DNA from: Solibacillus sp. FSL R7-0668
Lineage (GTDB): Bacteria > Bacillota > Bacilli > Bacillales_A > Planococcaceae
Direction of reading: 5' to 3'
Assembly: GCF_038006205.1 (NCBI RefSeq)
Contig: NZ_JBBOUU010000001.1
Location: 870,001 to 934,000 of the forward strand
Length of the DNA stretch: 64,000 bases
The notes beneath the pieces were generated by a model. That model did no database searches. It was not told the DNA's origin and saw only the letters and a list, made by a program, of their open reading frames with translations. Below are positions 43,757 through 53,138 of this stretch, piece by piece. The position numbers were made by a program, and so were the translations under genes. How positions within the stretch are numbered: position 1 is the first letter of the stretch; each line of letters begins with the position of its first letter.

Positions 43757-44148
43757 TCTTATTTCTTCAATTCATGTTCGCAACAATTATTATTTTTCCG
43801 ATAATCCTTTTTATCATTATGCTACTTGTTTGTCGGAAGTTGAAGTTTAAGAAACGTAAAGCAATCGGATTAGCGGCAGATGTGACGACGTTGATCTTAC
43901 TGTTTTCAGTCCCTATAGCGATTCATAGCCTATGGGGGGTATCGATTTGGATTCCGATGCTCGTTGCCTTGCTTATTATAGCAATCATTTTTACATATAC
44001 AGATTGGCGAACTAAAAAAGAAATTGAAATAAAACCACTATTAAAGAAAATTTGGCGCATGTATTTTTTAATCCTAAGTTTTGCCTATTTTACAACATGG
44101 GTTATTGGCATGACACATTCTGTAATGATTTATATGGTGATTGATTAA
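43753..44148 (+). CDS. DUF3397 family membrane protein
   Basis: A 131-residue protein with four predicted membrane helices, of the DUF3397 family that commonly sits between panE and bshC in Bacillales. It starts with a GTG overlapping the panE stop. FKKRKAIGLAADVTTLILLF is the part closest to the family pattern. Function unknown. Confidence 0.85.
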   Translation: MILFLQFMFATIIIFPIILFIIMLLVCRKLKFKKRKAIGLAADVTTLILLFSVPIAIHSLWGVSIWIPMLVALLIIAIIFTYTDWRTKKEIEIKPLLKKIWRMYFLILSFAYFTTWVIGMTHSVMIYMVID

Positions 44149-44251
44149 GCCATTATTCTTTCGTTATGCCGAAATACTGGATACAATAGAACAGCAGTTA
44201 AAAAACGAATGATTAATAGAACTGAGTAGAGTGAAGTAGAGGAGAATTTTC

Positions 44252-45865
44252 ATGGAACTGGAACAAATTCAAACCCCAGTCAGCAATAAACTATTAGCAG
44301 ATTACTGGTCAAACGATGCTGAAATTCATGCGTTTTTTGATCATGCATATAATGATGAAGCATTTATTGCACGAGCGGCATATTTACAACAACAAAATTA
44401 TCGTACAGCAGAACTTGCAAAAATTATCCGTGAATATATGGAACCGTATGGTATTTCACAGCAAACGGAAAAACATTTACAACAGTTAGAACAAGGAGCA
44501 CTTGTCATTGTAGGTGGTCAGCAGGCAGGGCTTCTTACAGGTCCCTTATATTCTGTGCATAAGGCGATTTCGGTTCTATTATTAGCAAAAGAAAAGCAAC
44601 AGCAATTAAATACTAATGTCGTACCGATGTTCTGGATTGCAGGGGAAGACCACGATCTTGAAGAAATCAATCATACGTATACAATCGTGGATGCACAAAC
44701 AAAAAAGCGCGGCTATAGTGAGCGCACAAAATATAAAACAATGGCCTCAACAACTGTTTTAAATCAGGACGCATTAACGCAATTCATTAAAACAACCTTT
44801 AAAGATTTTGGGGAAACAGAATATACAGAAAGCTTATTAGCAAATGTATTAGCACATGCGCAAAGCAGTGCGACGTTTACGGATTTCTTTAGTCGCTTAA
44901 TGAACGATCTCTTTAAAAATCATGGCTTACTCATGCTGGATGCTACTTTTGCACCGTTCCGTAACTATGAAAAAGCGTATTTCACTGCGTTAATCGAAAA
45001 CAATGAGACGATTGCACACGGTGTCGTTGCACAAGAACAAAAGCTTGCGGATGCGGGATACAATAAACCGATTGAAGCGACAAAAAATAACGCCAATTTA
45101 TTTTATGTTAAAGAGGGCGAGCGTTTTTTATTGGAGCGTAAAGACAATAGCTATAAAAATGTACTAGCACATGTGAACTTTACCCAAGAGGAATTATTAC
45201 AGCTAGCAAACGAGACCCCACAGCTTCTAAGTAATAATGTAGTGACACGTCCGCTGATGCAGGAAATGACCATTCCGGTGCTAGCCTTTGTTGGTGGTCC
45301 AGGTGAGTTAGCGTATTGGGCTACATTGAAACCAGCCTTCCATACATTAGGCTTGCAAATGCCGATTTTTGCACCGCGTTTAAATATTACACTTGTGACA
45401 CGTCAGGTACAAGCATTATTAAAGCAAAAGAATACAACAGTAGCAGAGGCTCTAGACAATCAAATTGACGCAAAATTAGCCGATTATATCGCAATGATTC
45501 GTGATGATGAATCACGTCAGTTTATCGAATCGATGCAGCAACAATTACAAGGACAGTACGAGCAATTCGAACAACAATTGCAGCAACGCTATCAATTAAA
45601 TGATTTGCTTGAAAAAAATAAAAACTATCATCTACGCCAGTTCCAATACTTGCAAGCAAAAATTGAACAGCAAAATATCGAGCAGCATGATGTGGCGATT
45701 CGTCAATATCGTACATTGCAGGCACAATTATTCCCGAATAAAGGTTATCAAGAACGTGTTTATAGTCCATACGTCTATCTAAATGAATATGGAGAGTCAT
45801 TAATAGATGAACTACTAGCATTGCAGATGAGTATTTCAGATCATCATCATATTGTGTATCTATAA
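44252..45865 (+). CDS. bshC: Bacillithiol biosynthesis cysteine-adding enzyme BshC
   Basis: A 537-residue enzyme (YllA) that adds cysteine to glucosaminyl-malate in the last step of bacillithiol synthesis. Conserved: VIVGGQQAGLLTGPLYSVHK, MFWIAGEDHDLEEINH, and the C-terminal coiled-coil region rich in Gln (about residues 420-500). The end YSPYVYLNEYGESLI is also typical. The ATG follows GAGGAGAATTTTC. It lies just before mraZ, as in B. subtilis. A terminator follows. Confidence 0.94.
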   Translation: MELEQIQTPVSNKLLADYWSNDAEIHAFFDHAYNDEAFIARAAYLQQQNYRTAELAKIIREYMEPYGISQQTEKHLQQLEQGALVIVGGQQAGLLTGPLYSVHKAISVLLLAKEKQQQLNTNVVPMFWIAGEDHDLEEINHTYTIVDAQTKKRGYSERTKYKTMASTTVLNQDALTQFIKTTFKDFGETEYTESLLANVLAHAQSSATFTDFFSRLMNDLFKNHGLLMLDATFAPFRNYEKAYFTALIENNETIAHGVVAQEQKLADAGYNKPIEATKNNANLFYVKEGERFLLERKDNSYKNVLAHVNFTQEELLQLANETPQLLSNNVVTRPLMQEMTIPVLAFVGGPGELAYWATLKPAFHTLGLQMPIFAPRLNITLVTRQVQALLKQKNTTVAEALDNQIDAKLADYIAMIRDDESRQFIESMQQQLQGQYEQFEQQLQQRYQLNDLLEKNKNYHLRQFQYLQAKIEQQNIEQHDVAIRQYRTLQAQLFPNKGYQERVYSPYVYLNEYGESLIDELLALQMSISDHHHIVYL

Positions 45866-45871
45866 AGGATA

Positions 45872-45906
45872 AGAGTTATCTCATAGGGAGATAGCTCTTT
45901 TTTTAT
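45872..45906 (+). terminator. Terminator after bshC
   Basis: AGAGTTATCTC-ATAGG-GAGATAGCTCT followed by seven T. Confidence 0.88.
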
Positions 45907-45985
45907 GTCTTTTGACACCGAACTAACGTACTAAATTGAGTGCATTTTCGTGATTTCCTAATATTGATTGTAGATTTAATGAAAT

Positions 45986-46031
45986 GAGTGGTGGAAAGTG
46001 GGGGTATGTGGTACATTATTTATTAAAGTGG
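45986..46031 (+). promoter_or_regulatory. MraZ operator-type repeats upstream of mraZ
   Basis: GTGG occurs at 45988, 45998 and 46008, exactly 10 bp apart (GTGGTGGAAA, GTGGGGGTAT, GTGGTACATT), with a further AAAGTGG at 46025-46031. MraZ proteins bind short GTGG-type direct repeats with this period and repress their own dcw operon. No clear sigma-A promoter was found near the repeats. Confidence 0.6.
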
Positions 46032-46041
46032 GGTGAGTAGC

Positions 46042-46473
46042 ATGTTCATGGGTGAATATCAACATTCAATCGATGCAAAAGGCCGTATGATTGTCCCAGC
46101 AAAATTTCGTGAATTACTAGGCGAAACATTTGTGCTGACACGCGGATTGGATCATTGTATTCTTGGTTACCCTATGGATGAATGGCGAAAACTCGAACAA
46201 AAATTAAAGGATTTACCGATGACGAAAAAAGACGCTCGTGCATTCGCTCGCTTTTTCTTTTCAGGGGCAAGCGAGGTAGAACTGGACAAGCAAGGTCGTA
46301 TTAATATTCCATCCACCCTAATCAACCATGCTAATCTCGAAAAAGAGTGCATCATACTAGGTGTATCAAGTAAGATAGAGATTTGGGCAAAGGCTGCTTG
46401 GGATTCATATTTAGAGGAATCATCGGAATCGTTTAATGATATTGCAGAGAATTTAATTGGATTTGATTTTTAA
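46042..46473 (+). CDS. mraZ: Transcriptional regulator MraZ
   Basis: A 143-residue protein with two AbrB-like half-domains, each carrying the DxxxR signature ([12 protein letters not shown] and [12 protein letters not shown]). MraZ forms rings, binds repeats before its own gene and controls the dcw cluster. I use the ATG at 46042 ([15 protein letters not shown]), which has GGGGTG seven bases upstream; an in-frame GTG at 46033 overlaps that site. First gene of the cluster. Confidence 0.95.
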   Translation: MFMGEYQHSIDAKGRMIVPAKFRELLGETFVLTRGLDHCILGYPMDEWRKLEQKLKDLPMTKKDARAFARFFFSGASEVELDKQGRINIPSTLINHANLEKECIILGVSSKIEIWAKAAWDSYLEESSESFNDIAENLIGFDF

Positions 46474-46493
46474 GTTTAAGAGGTGCTTTTATA

Positions 46494-47444
46494 ATGTTCG
46501 ATCATACAACTGTATTATTGAAAGAAACTGTTGATGGATTGAACATCAACCCAGATGGTATTTATGTGGACTGTACATTAGGTGGTGCAGGTCATAGTGA
46601 ATACCTTGTAAAGCAATTGTCAGAAAACGGGCGTTTGATTTGTTTTGACCAAGATACAATTGCCATTGAAAATGCAAAAATAAGATTAGCGGATTATTTA
46701 GATCGTGTAACATTCGTACATTCAAATTTCCGATATTTAAAAGATGAACTATATAACTTAAATATTCATCACGTAGATGGAATTTTATATGATTTAGGTG
46801 TTTCCTCTCCGCAGTTAGATACACCAGAGCGAGGCTTCAGCTATCATCATGATGCTCCCCTTGATATGCGAATGGATCAAACCGCAGAATTAACAGCTTA
46901 TCATGTTGTCAATGAATGGTCTTATGAGGATTTAGTGCGTATTTTTTTCCGTTATGGAGAAGAGAAGTTTTCAAAGCAAGTTGCGCGTAAAATTGAACAA
47001 GCTCGCGAAATCGCACCAGTAGAAACAACAGGGCAACTAGTGGAGCTTATAAAAGACGGTATTCCAGCACCTGCACGTCGCAAAGGTGGACATCCTGCAA
47101 AACGAATTTTCCAAGCAATTCGAATTGCTGTCAATGATGAGTTAGGGGCAGCAGAAGATTCGTTAGTAGATGCAATCGACTTATTAAAAATCGGGGGTCG
47201 CATTAGTGTGATCACATTCCATTCTTTAGAAGACCGATTAACAAAAACAATCTTTAAAGAGGCTTCATCCCTTCCTGATTTACCACCAGGACTACCGATT
47301 ATTCCGGATCATATGAAGCCGGTGCTTAAATTAGTATCGAGAAAGCCGATTTTACCATCTGACGAGGAGTTAGCTGCGAATAATCGTTCGCGTTCAGCAA
47401 AATTGCGTGTCGCTGAAAAAATTAACGATAAAGGGCGTGAATAA
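46494..47444 (+). CDS. rsmH: 16S rRNA (cytosine1402-N4)-methyltransferase RsmH
   Basis: A 316-residue methyltransferase (MraW) acting on C1402 in the ribosomal P site. Motifs: [13 protein letters not shown], the SAM site [34 protein letters not shown], and [19 protein letters not shown]. The ATG follows AGAGGTGCTTTTATA. ftsL begins 3 bp after its stop. Confidence 0.97.
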   Translation: MFDHTTVLLKETVDGLNINPDGIYVDCTLGGAGHSEYLVKQLSENGRLICFDQDTIAIENAKIRLADYLDRVTFVHSNFRYLKDELYNLNIHHVDGILYDLGVSSPQLDTPERGFSYHHDAPLDMRMDQTAELTAYHVVNEWSYEDLVRIFFRYGEEKFSKQVARKIEQAREIAPVETTGQLVELIKDGIPAPARRKGGHPAKRIFQAIRIAVNDELGAAEDSLVDAIDLLKIGGRISVITFHSLEDRLTKTIFKEASSLPDLPPGLPIIPDHMKPVLKLVSRKPILPSDEELAANNRSRSAKLRVAEKINDKGRE

Positions 47445-47447
47445 GCA

Positions 47448-47825
47448 ATGGCCGTAAGAGTTCGCCAAACATATATTCAACAACAGCCTGAAGTACCTGA
47501 ACAACAGCAAAGGCAAATACAGCAAGCTGAAAAGAAAAAGCCACATGTAAAATTTTTTACAGCTGGGGAAAAGATATTATTTATTATTATTACAGTAATC
47601 GTAGCATCTTTCGCAATTTCCATATTACATAAACAGGGAGAAATCCAAGCAGTAAGTATGGAAATCCAATCGATTGAAAGAGAAATAACAGAAATTAATA
47701 ATAATAATGTTGATTTAAAAGTACGTGTTAGTGAGCTATCGACTCATGAGCGTATTTGGGAAAAAGCGAAAGAACTCGGTTTAACATTAAATGAGAAAAA
47801 TGTGAAGGTAGTGCCGGGGGAATGA
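47448..47825 (+). CDS. ftsL: Cell division protein FtsL
   Basis: A 125-residue bitopic divisome protein. A Gln-rich cytoplasmic part (residues 1-35) is followed by one membrane helix (about 40-60) and an extracellular leucine-zipper-like coiled coil (MEIQSIEREITEINNNNVDL). It pairs with DivIC and DivIB in the septal complex. Assigned by size, topology and location between rsmH and pbpB. Its end overlaps the pbpB start by four bases. Confidence 0.93.
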   Translation: MAVRVRQTYIQQQPEVPEQQQRQIQQAEKKKPHVKFFTAGEKILFIIITVIVASFAISILHKQGEIQAVSMEIQSIEREITEINNNNVDLKVRVSELSTHERIWEKAKELGLTLNEKNVKVVPGE

Positions 47826-50047
47826 AAAAGAGAAAATTTCGTTACCAGTATGGAGCCTTTCTAATGTTTTTATTATTTGGAGGGCTCTTTTTACTGTTAT
47901 ATTGGCGTTTTGTATCCATACAAGCTACAGGAGTTGTAAAAGGACACGAACTCGAAACAGAGGCACTATCAAAATATGAATCGGGCTATGCCTTGTCTGC
48001 GGATCGCGGGAAAATATTAGATTGTAACGAAAATGTGATTGCAGAGGATACATTGAGCTACCGTCTAGTAGCGGTTATTTCAGATAAGGCAACGGAAAAT
48101 GAAAAAAATCCTAGACATGTTGTTGATACTGCCAAAACAGCGAGTGAATTAGCGAAGTATATCCCAATGGACGAGGATAAAATTTATGAGCGTCTCAATC
48201 CGAGTAAGCAAAAATATCAAGTAGAATTCGGGCTTGCAGGTCGAGGCATTAGCCATGACGTGAAAAAGCAAATTGAAGCATTGAATTTACCAGGAATTAT
48301 TTTCTTTAGCGATAAAAAGCGCTATTATCCAAATGGCGCATTTGCCTCGCATTTAATTGGCTTTGCGTTGCGAGATACCGATGAAGATGGTAATTCAGAA
48401 GTAGTAGGGAAAATGGGGCTTGAATCCATTTATAATAAGCAACTAACAGGCACGGACGGCAAATTAACCTATCAGCGTGATGCACGAAACTATCTGTTGC
48501 CGAATAGCAGTAAAAACGTACAAGAGGCACAGCATGGGAATGACATTTATTTAACGCTGGATAAAACAATCCAAAACTTTTTAGAAGATGCGATGAACCG
48601 AGTGAATGCAAAATATAGCCCGCAGTCCATGATTGGCGTCGTTGCTAATCCAAAAACGGGCGAAATTCTAGCTATGTCACAACGTCCGACATTTAATCCA
48701 GATACGCGTGAAGGACTAGATGGCAACTGGTTAAATGATGTTGTAGAAAATACGATTGAGCCAGGTTCGACATTCAAAACCTTTACCGTGGCAGCAGCAA
48801 TGGATTCGGGCAATTGGTTTCCAAATGCAACTTATAAATCAGGTCAATACACAGTTTATGATGATATTATCCGAGATCATAACAGGTATGGTTGGGGAAC
48901 GATTTCCTATTTAGTAGGGTTCCAGCGTTCATCAAATACGGCGATGACGAACTTACTTGATGTGATGAAATGGGATACATTAGAAAAGTATTTAGATGAT
49001 TTTGGTTTCGGTCAAAAGACAGGGATTGATTTGCCGAATGAGGCGAGCGGGATCATCAACTCGCGCTATCCAATTGATAAGTATACAACGACATTTGGTC
49101 AAGGCTCTACGGTGACACCGATTCAGCTTATTCAGGCATTATCAGCCATTGCAAATGACGGGAAAATGATGCAACCCTATGTCATTGATAAAATTGTCAA
49201 TCCGAATACGGGCGAAATTGTGTTGAATTCAGAGCCTGAAGAGAAGGGGCAGCCGATTACAGCGGAAACAGCGAAGAACATGCGTGAATTACTCGCTTCT
49301 ACTATTTATGGGGAGGCTGGAAACGCTAAACGCTTCCAAATCGAGGGCTATGAAGTAGCTGGTAAAACTGGTACTGCGCAAATGCCAAAAGCAAATGGAC
49401 GCGGTTATGACTGGGGGAAAAACGAGTTCTTGTATTCGTTTTTAGGTATGGCTCCAGCAGACGACCCACAGCTAACAGTCTATATTGCTGTTGCAAAACC
49501 AAAATTGGGTGCGACAGAGGCTGGTTCTGATCCCGTGTCACAAGTATTTAATTCAGTCGTTCAAAACAGTTTGAAATATATGAATATCAATCCAACAGAT
49601 GTAGCGGAAGTACAGAAGAAGGATGTGGCCAATTATGTTGGAAAACATTCTGATTCTATTGTAACGGAGCTAGAGGCAGATGGTTTGCAGCCAATACTAA
49701 TTGGAGAAAGTGGCGAAATTACGGAGCAATTCCCGGTACAAGGGAAAGTGCTAACAAAGGGCAGTATGGTCTTTTTAAAAACGTCTGGTGCAATCACTGT
49801 ACCATCATTCGAGCATTGGTCGTTACGTAATTTGCTTGTCTATAAATCATTATCGGATTTACCAATCGAAATTTTTGGTGAAGGCTATGTCGAAAGTCAA
49901 AGCGTGTCACAAGGTGCGGTCATTTCGGATGGTGCACCGATTGTCGTCAAATTAAAAACGCCAGAAGAACAGCATTTAACGCCGCCAGCAGAGGATATGG
50001 CATTAGATGAAGAAGAGGGTATAGAGGAAGAACAACAACCTTCATAA
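47822..50047 (+). CDS. pbpB: Penicillin-binding protein 2B (septal transpeptidase)
   Basis: A 741-residue class B PBP acting at the division septum with FtsW. One membrane helix lies at about 10-32, then the dimerisation domain. The transpeptidase domain has SxxK at S316-TFK319 (EPGSTFKTF), SxN in RSSNTAM and KTG in AGKTGTAQ. Two C-terminal PASTA domains (about residues 585-715) and an acidic tail follow. It is the first of two tandem class B PBPs; position right after ftsL marks it as PbpB. Confidence 0.95.
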   Translation: MKKRKFRYQYGAFLMFLLFGGLFLLLYWRFVSIQATGVVKGHELETEALSKYESGYALSADRGKILDCNENVIAEDTLSYRLVAVISDKATENEKNPRHVVDTAKTASELAKYIPMDEDKIYERLNPSKQKYQVEFGLAGRGISHDVKKQIEALNLPGIIFFSDKKRYYPNGAFASHLIGFALRDTDEDGNSEVVGKMGLESIYNKQLTGTDGKLTYQRDARNYLLPNSSKNVQEAQHGNDIYLTLDKTIQNFLEDAMNRVNAKYSPQSMIGVVANPKTGEILAMSQRPTFNPDTREGLDGNWLNDVVENTIEPGSTFKTFTVAAAMDSGNWFPNATYKSGQYTVYDDIIRDHNRYGWGTISYLVGFQRSSNTAMTNLLDVMKWDTLEKYLDDFGFGQKTGIDLPNEASGIINSRYPIDKYTTTFGQGSTVTPIQLIQALSAIANDGKMMQPYVIDKIVNPNTGEIVLNSEPEEKGQPITAETAKNMRELLASTIYGEAGNAKRFQIEGYEVAGKTGTAQMPKANGRGYDWGKNEFLYSFLGMAPADDPQLTVYIAVAKPKLGATEAGSDPVSQVFNSVVQNSLKYMNINPTDVAEVQKKDVANYVGKHSDSIVTELEADGLQPILIGESGEITEQFPVQGKVLTKGSMVFLKTSGAITVPSFEHWSLRNLLVYKSLSDLPIEIFGEGYVESQSVSQGAVISDGAPIVVKLKTPEEQHLTPPAEDMALDEEEGIEEEQQPS

Positions 50048-50061
50048 CAATAAAACGCTTA

Positions 50062-50090
50062 GAATACAACCATTCCTAAAGACATACGCT
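50062..50090 (+). promoter_or_regulatory. Sigma-E-type promoter for spoVD
   Basis: GAATACA (50062-50068) and CATACGCT (50083-50090) separated by 14 bp match the sigma-E pattern (-35 KMATATT, -10 CATACAMT) at most positions. It is 21 bp before the spoVD start. spoVD is sigma-E-dependent in B. subtilis. Confidence 0.6.
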
Positions 50091-50110
50091 GTTGTTAGTG
50101 AGGTGTCTAA

Positions 50111-52027
50111 ATGAAATGGGTACAAAAAAGCTCTAAACATCGATTAACATGGATCGCCATCGCATTTGTTTTATACGGCGTGGCGATTTTTGTTAAATTG
50201 GTGTATGTTCAGGTCGTTCAATATGAGGAATTGTCAGCATTAGCAAAGGAAAACTGGGACCGAGAAATTCCGTTTAATTCAGAACGGGGTGAAATCGTTG
50301 ACCGAAATGGCGAAGTAATTGTTACGAATGCCTTAGCACCAACCTTATATTTTATGCCTGCGCAAAATGAAAACAAGGAACAGGTTGCAGATGCCATTAG
50401 CGAAGTATTGAACAAGGATCGAACACAAATTTTAAAAAAACTGCAACAAAGGATTAATCTCGTCAAACTCCAACCTGAAGCAAAAAATATTACCTATGAC
50501 CAGGCGATTACACTGCAACAAATGGAAATACCGGGGCTTTATAGTGGGATTGATTATGTAAGAGCATATCCGAATGGAAATTTATTGTCGCGGTTTTTAG
50601 GGTTTACGGGTGTCGACAATCAAGGCTTAGCAGGAATTGAATATGAATACGATAAAATCTTAACAAGCTCAAGCGCGGCTGTTCGTTTGTATACAGATGC
50701 AAAGGGAACACCACTAGAGCATGTGGATGATGAATGGAAAGATGGAAAAGATGGGGCCACCTTGCAATTAACGATGGATCTGGAAGTGCAAAAGATTGTG
50801 GAACGGGAATTAGCGCAGGCAATGCTACAATATGATGCCGATCAAGCGCTAGCTATTGCGATGAATCCGAACAGTGGCGAAATTTTAGCACTAGCCTCGT
50901 TTCCAACGTATGATCCGACAAACTTTACGGAGGTCGATTCAAGCATTTATAACCGCAACTTACCAGTATTTATGTCGTATGAACCGGGCTCTACCTTTAA
51001 GATCATTACATTAAGCGCAGCGATTGAAGAAGATGTTGTCGATATGGAACATGAAGATTTTTATGATCCGGGCTATACGATGGTCGAAGGGGCAAGGCTG
51101 CGCTGCTGGAATCGTTCTGGACATAAGCATCAAAGCTTCTATGAAGTGGTGCAAAATTCATGTAACCCAGGCTTTGTTGAGCTCGGTCAACGTCTTGGTC
51201 CAGACAGGCTACTCGATTATATTCACCGTTTCGGCTTTGGGAAAAAAACAGGCTCGAATATAGCGGGAGAATCTTCCGGGATTTTGTTTTCAAAAGAAAG
51301 CTTTGGACCTGTTGAGCATGCTACAACGTCCTTTGGGCAAGGAATATCCGTTACGCCGATTCAACAAATGCAAGCGGTAGCCGCAGTCATTAATGGTGGT
51401 ACATTATACCAGCCCTATGCGGTATCCCAAATTGTCGATAGCGAAACGAATGAAGTCATTATGGAGCAACAGCCTGTAGCAAAGGCACAAGTCATTAGTG
51501 AGAAAACATCTGAGCAAGTGCGTCATGCTTTAGAATTGGTTGTAGCGAATGGTTCTGGGCGACATGCTTACCGTGATGGGCTACGGATTGCAGGGAAAAC
51601 AGGGACAGCACAAAAGGTGGAAAACGGACGGTATAAAGAAGGCGATTACATCGTGTCCTTTATCGGCTTTGCACCAGCAAATGATCCAGAAATTCTTGTC
51701 TATGTTGCAATCGACAATCCAAAAAGCGCCTTGCAGTTTGGTAGTGTAATTGCTGCACCAATTGTAGGTCAAATTATAGAGGATGCGGCACCGATTCTAC
51801 AAATCGAAAAGCAAACAGATCAAATCGAGCGACGATATGTTTGGGGAGATGAACTAACAGAGCGAACGCCAAATTTTGTTGGACTTACTAAAGATGAAGT
51901 CTTTGAGCAATTATATCCATATAAAATTGCATGGCATGGTGAGGGGAAGAAAGTCATTCAGCAAATCCCTATCGAAAATAGTCGAATTTTGCAGAATGAC
52001 ACAGTTCATTTATATTTAGGTGATTAA
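50111..52027 (+). CDS. spoVD: Stage V sporulation protein D (cortex transpeptidase)
   Basis: A 638-residue class B PBP needed for spore cortex synthesis, working with the SEDS protein SpoVE. N-terminal membrane helix (about 15-35), dimerisation domain with YANSERGEIVDRNG-like sequence (NSERGEIVDRNGEVIV). Transpeptidase motifs are S294-TFK297 (EPGSTFKII), SCN in QNSCNPGF and KTG in AGKTGTAQKVENG, followed by one C-terminal PASTA domain. The ATG follows GTGAGGTGTCTAA. It follows pbpB by 63 bp that contain a sigma-E-like promoter. mraY, not murE, comes next. Confidence 0.93.
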   Translation: MKWVQKSSKHRLTWIAIAFVLYGVAIFVKLVYVQVVQYEELSALAKENWDREIPFNSERGEIVDRNGEVIVTNALAPTLYFMPAQNENKEQVADAISEVLNKDRTQILKKLQQRINLVKLQPEAKNITYDQAITLQQMEIPGLYSGIDYVRAYPNGNLLSRFLGFTGVDNQGLAGIEYEYDKILTSSSAAVRLYTDAKGTPLEHVDDEWKDGKDGATLQLTMDLEVQKIVERELAQAMLQYDADQALAIAMNPNSGEILALASFPTYDPTNFTEVDSSIYNRNLPVFMSYEPGSTFKIITLSAAIEEDVVDMEHEDFYDPGYTMVEGARLRCWNRSGHKHQSFYEVVQNSCNPGFVELGQRLGPDRLLDYIHRFGFGKKTGSNIAGESSGILFSKESFGPVEHATTSFGQGISVTPIQQMQAVAAVINGGTLYQPYAVSQIVDSETNEVIMEQQPVAKAQVISEKTSEQVRHALELVVANGSGRHAYRDGLRIAGKTGTAQKVENGRYKEGDYIVSFIGFAPANDPEILVYVAIDNPKSALQFGSVIAAPIVGQIIEDAAPILQIEKQTDQIERRYVWGDELTERTPNFVGLTKDEVFEQLYPYKIAWHGEGKKVIQQIPIENSRILQNDTVHLYLGD

Positions 52028-52163
52028 ATTGCGTTTCTGCCTTTAAAAATCCAACTAAAAGAACTATTATAGTGAATGACGTTTTTTGTAACGATATTGT
52101 GAAAAAATATTGAAGCATACAACGCCAACGTATTTCAAACAGAAGTTTTAAAGGAGATTTATT

Positions 52164-53138
52164 ATGACACTATCAACAACATTGACCATACTCGTTTCTT
52201 CGTTTTTATTAACGGTCATTTTAGCACCAATCGGTATTCCGATTTTGCGCCGTTTGAAGTTTGGCCAAAGCATTCGTGAGGAAGGCCCTCAATCACATAT
52301 GAAAAAAGCAGGCACACCAACAATGGGCGGCTTAATTTTCTTAGTAGCTATCATTGTTTCGACAATCGTTGTGGCGATGATATTTGATTTATTTACAACA
52401 CAAACCGTTGTACTATTACTTGTTTTAGTTGGATTTGGTGTTATTGGCTTTTTAGATGATGGTTTAAAAGTTATTTTTAAACGTAATTTAGGTTTGACTT
52501 CATTACAAAAGCTGATCGGACAAATCGTAATTGCGGTGGCAGCATTCCTGTTATTACGTTTAGGTTCATTTGATACAGCAGTGGGCATTCCCTATACAGA
52601 TATTTCGATTGACTTAGGAATGTTTTATGTAGCCTTTTTAATTTTTTGGCTTGTTGGGTTCTCAAATGCGGTGAATTTAACAGATGGATTAGATGGGCTT
52701 GTTTCAGGTACAGCTTCGATTGCGTTTGCCGCATTTGGTGTCATCGCGCTATTCAATGAGCAAGCAGATATCGCGTTATTCGCATTTGCTGTTACGGGAG
52801 CATTATTAGGTTTCTTAATTTTCAATGCAAACCCTGCGAAAGTATTCATGGGTGATACGGGTTCGTTAGCTCTTGGTGGGGCTCTAGCAATGATCTCAGT
52901 CCTTGTGAAGCAAGAGTTATTATTACTGTTAGTCGGTTTAGTGTTCGTCATTGAAACGTTATCGGTTATTTTACAAGTAGGCAGCTTCAAGTTGCGTAAG
53001 AAGCGTATTTTCAAAATGAGTCCTATTCATCACCATTTCGAATTATCTGGATGGTCTGAATGGAAGGTTGTCATTGTATTTTGGTCAACAAGTTGTATCG
53101 TAGCACTTATTGCAGTATTAGCGGAGGCGTTATTATGA
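52164..53138 (+). CDS. mraY: Phospho-N-acetylmuramoyl-pentapeptide transferase MraY
   Basis: A 324-residue membrane enzyme that makes lipid I from UDP-MurNAc-pentapeptide and undecaprenyl phosphate. Ten helices are predicted. Conserved loops: GPQSHMKKAGTPTMGG, FLDDGLKV, NAVNLTDGLDGL, FMGDTGSLALGG and the C-terminal SPIHHHFELSGWSEWKVV. The ATG follows AAGGAGATTTATT. Its stop overlaps the murD start by four bases. Confidence 0.97.
   Translation: MTLSTTLTILVSSFLLTVILAPIGIPILRRLKFGQSIREEGPQSHMKKAGTPTMGGLIFLVAIIVSTIVVAMIFDLFTTQTVVLLLVLVGFGVIGFLDDGLKVIFKRNLGLTSLQKLIGQIVIAVAAFLLLRLGSFDTAVGIPYTDISIDLGMFYVAFLIFWLVGFSNAVNLTDGLDGLVSGTASIAFAAFGVIALFNEQADIALFAFAVTGALLGFLIFNANPAKVFMGDTGSLALGGALAMISVLVKQELLLLLVGLVFVIETLSVILQVGSFKLRKKRIFKMSPIHHHFELSGWSEWKVVIVFWSTSCIVALIAVLAEALL

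Noticed and set aside
52110-52127. CATACAAC before mraY as a sigma-E promoter
   Set aside because: The nearest ATATT-type -35 stretch is too far (17 bp) or too near (6 bp).
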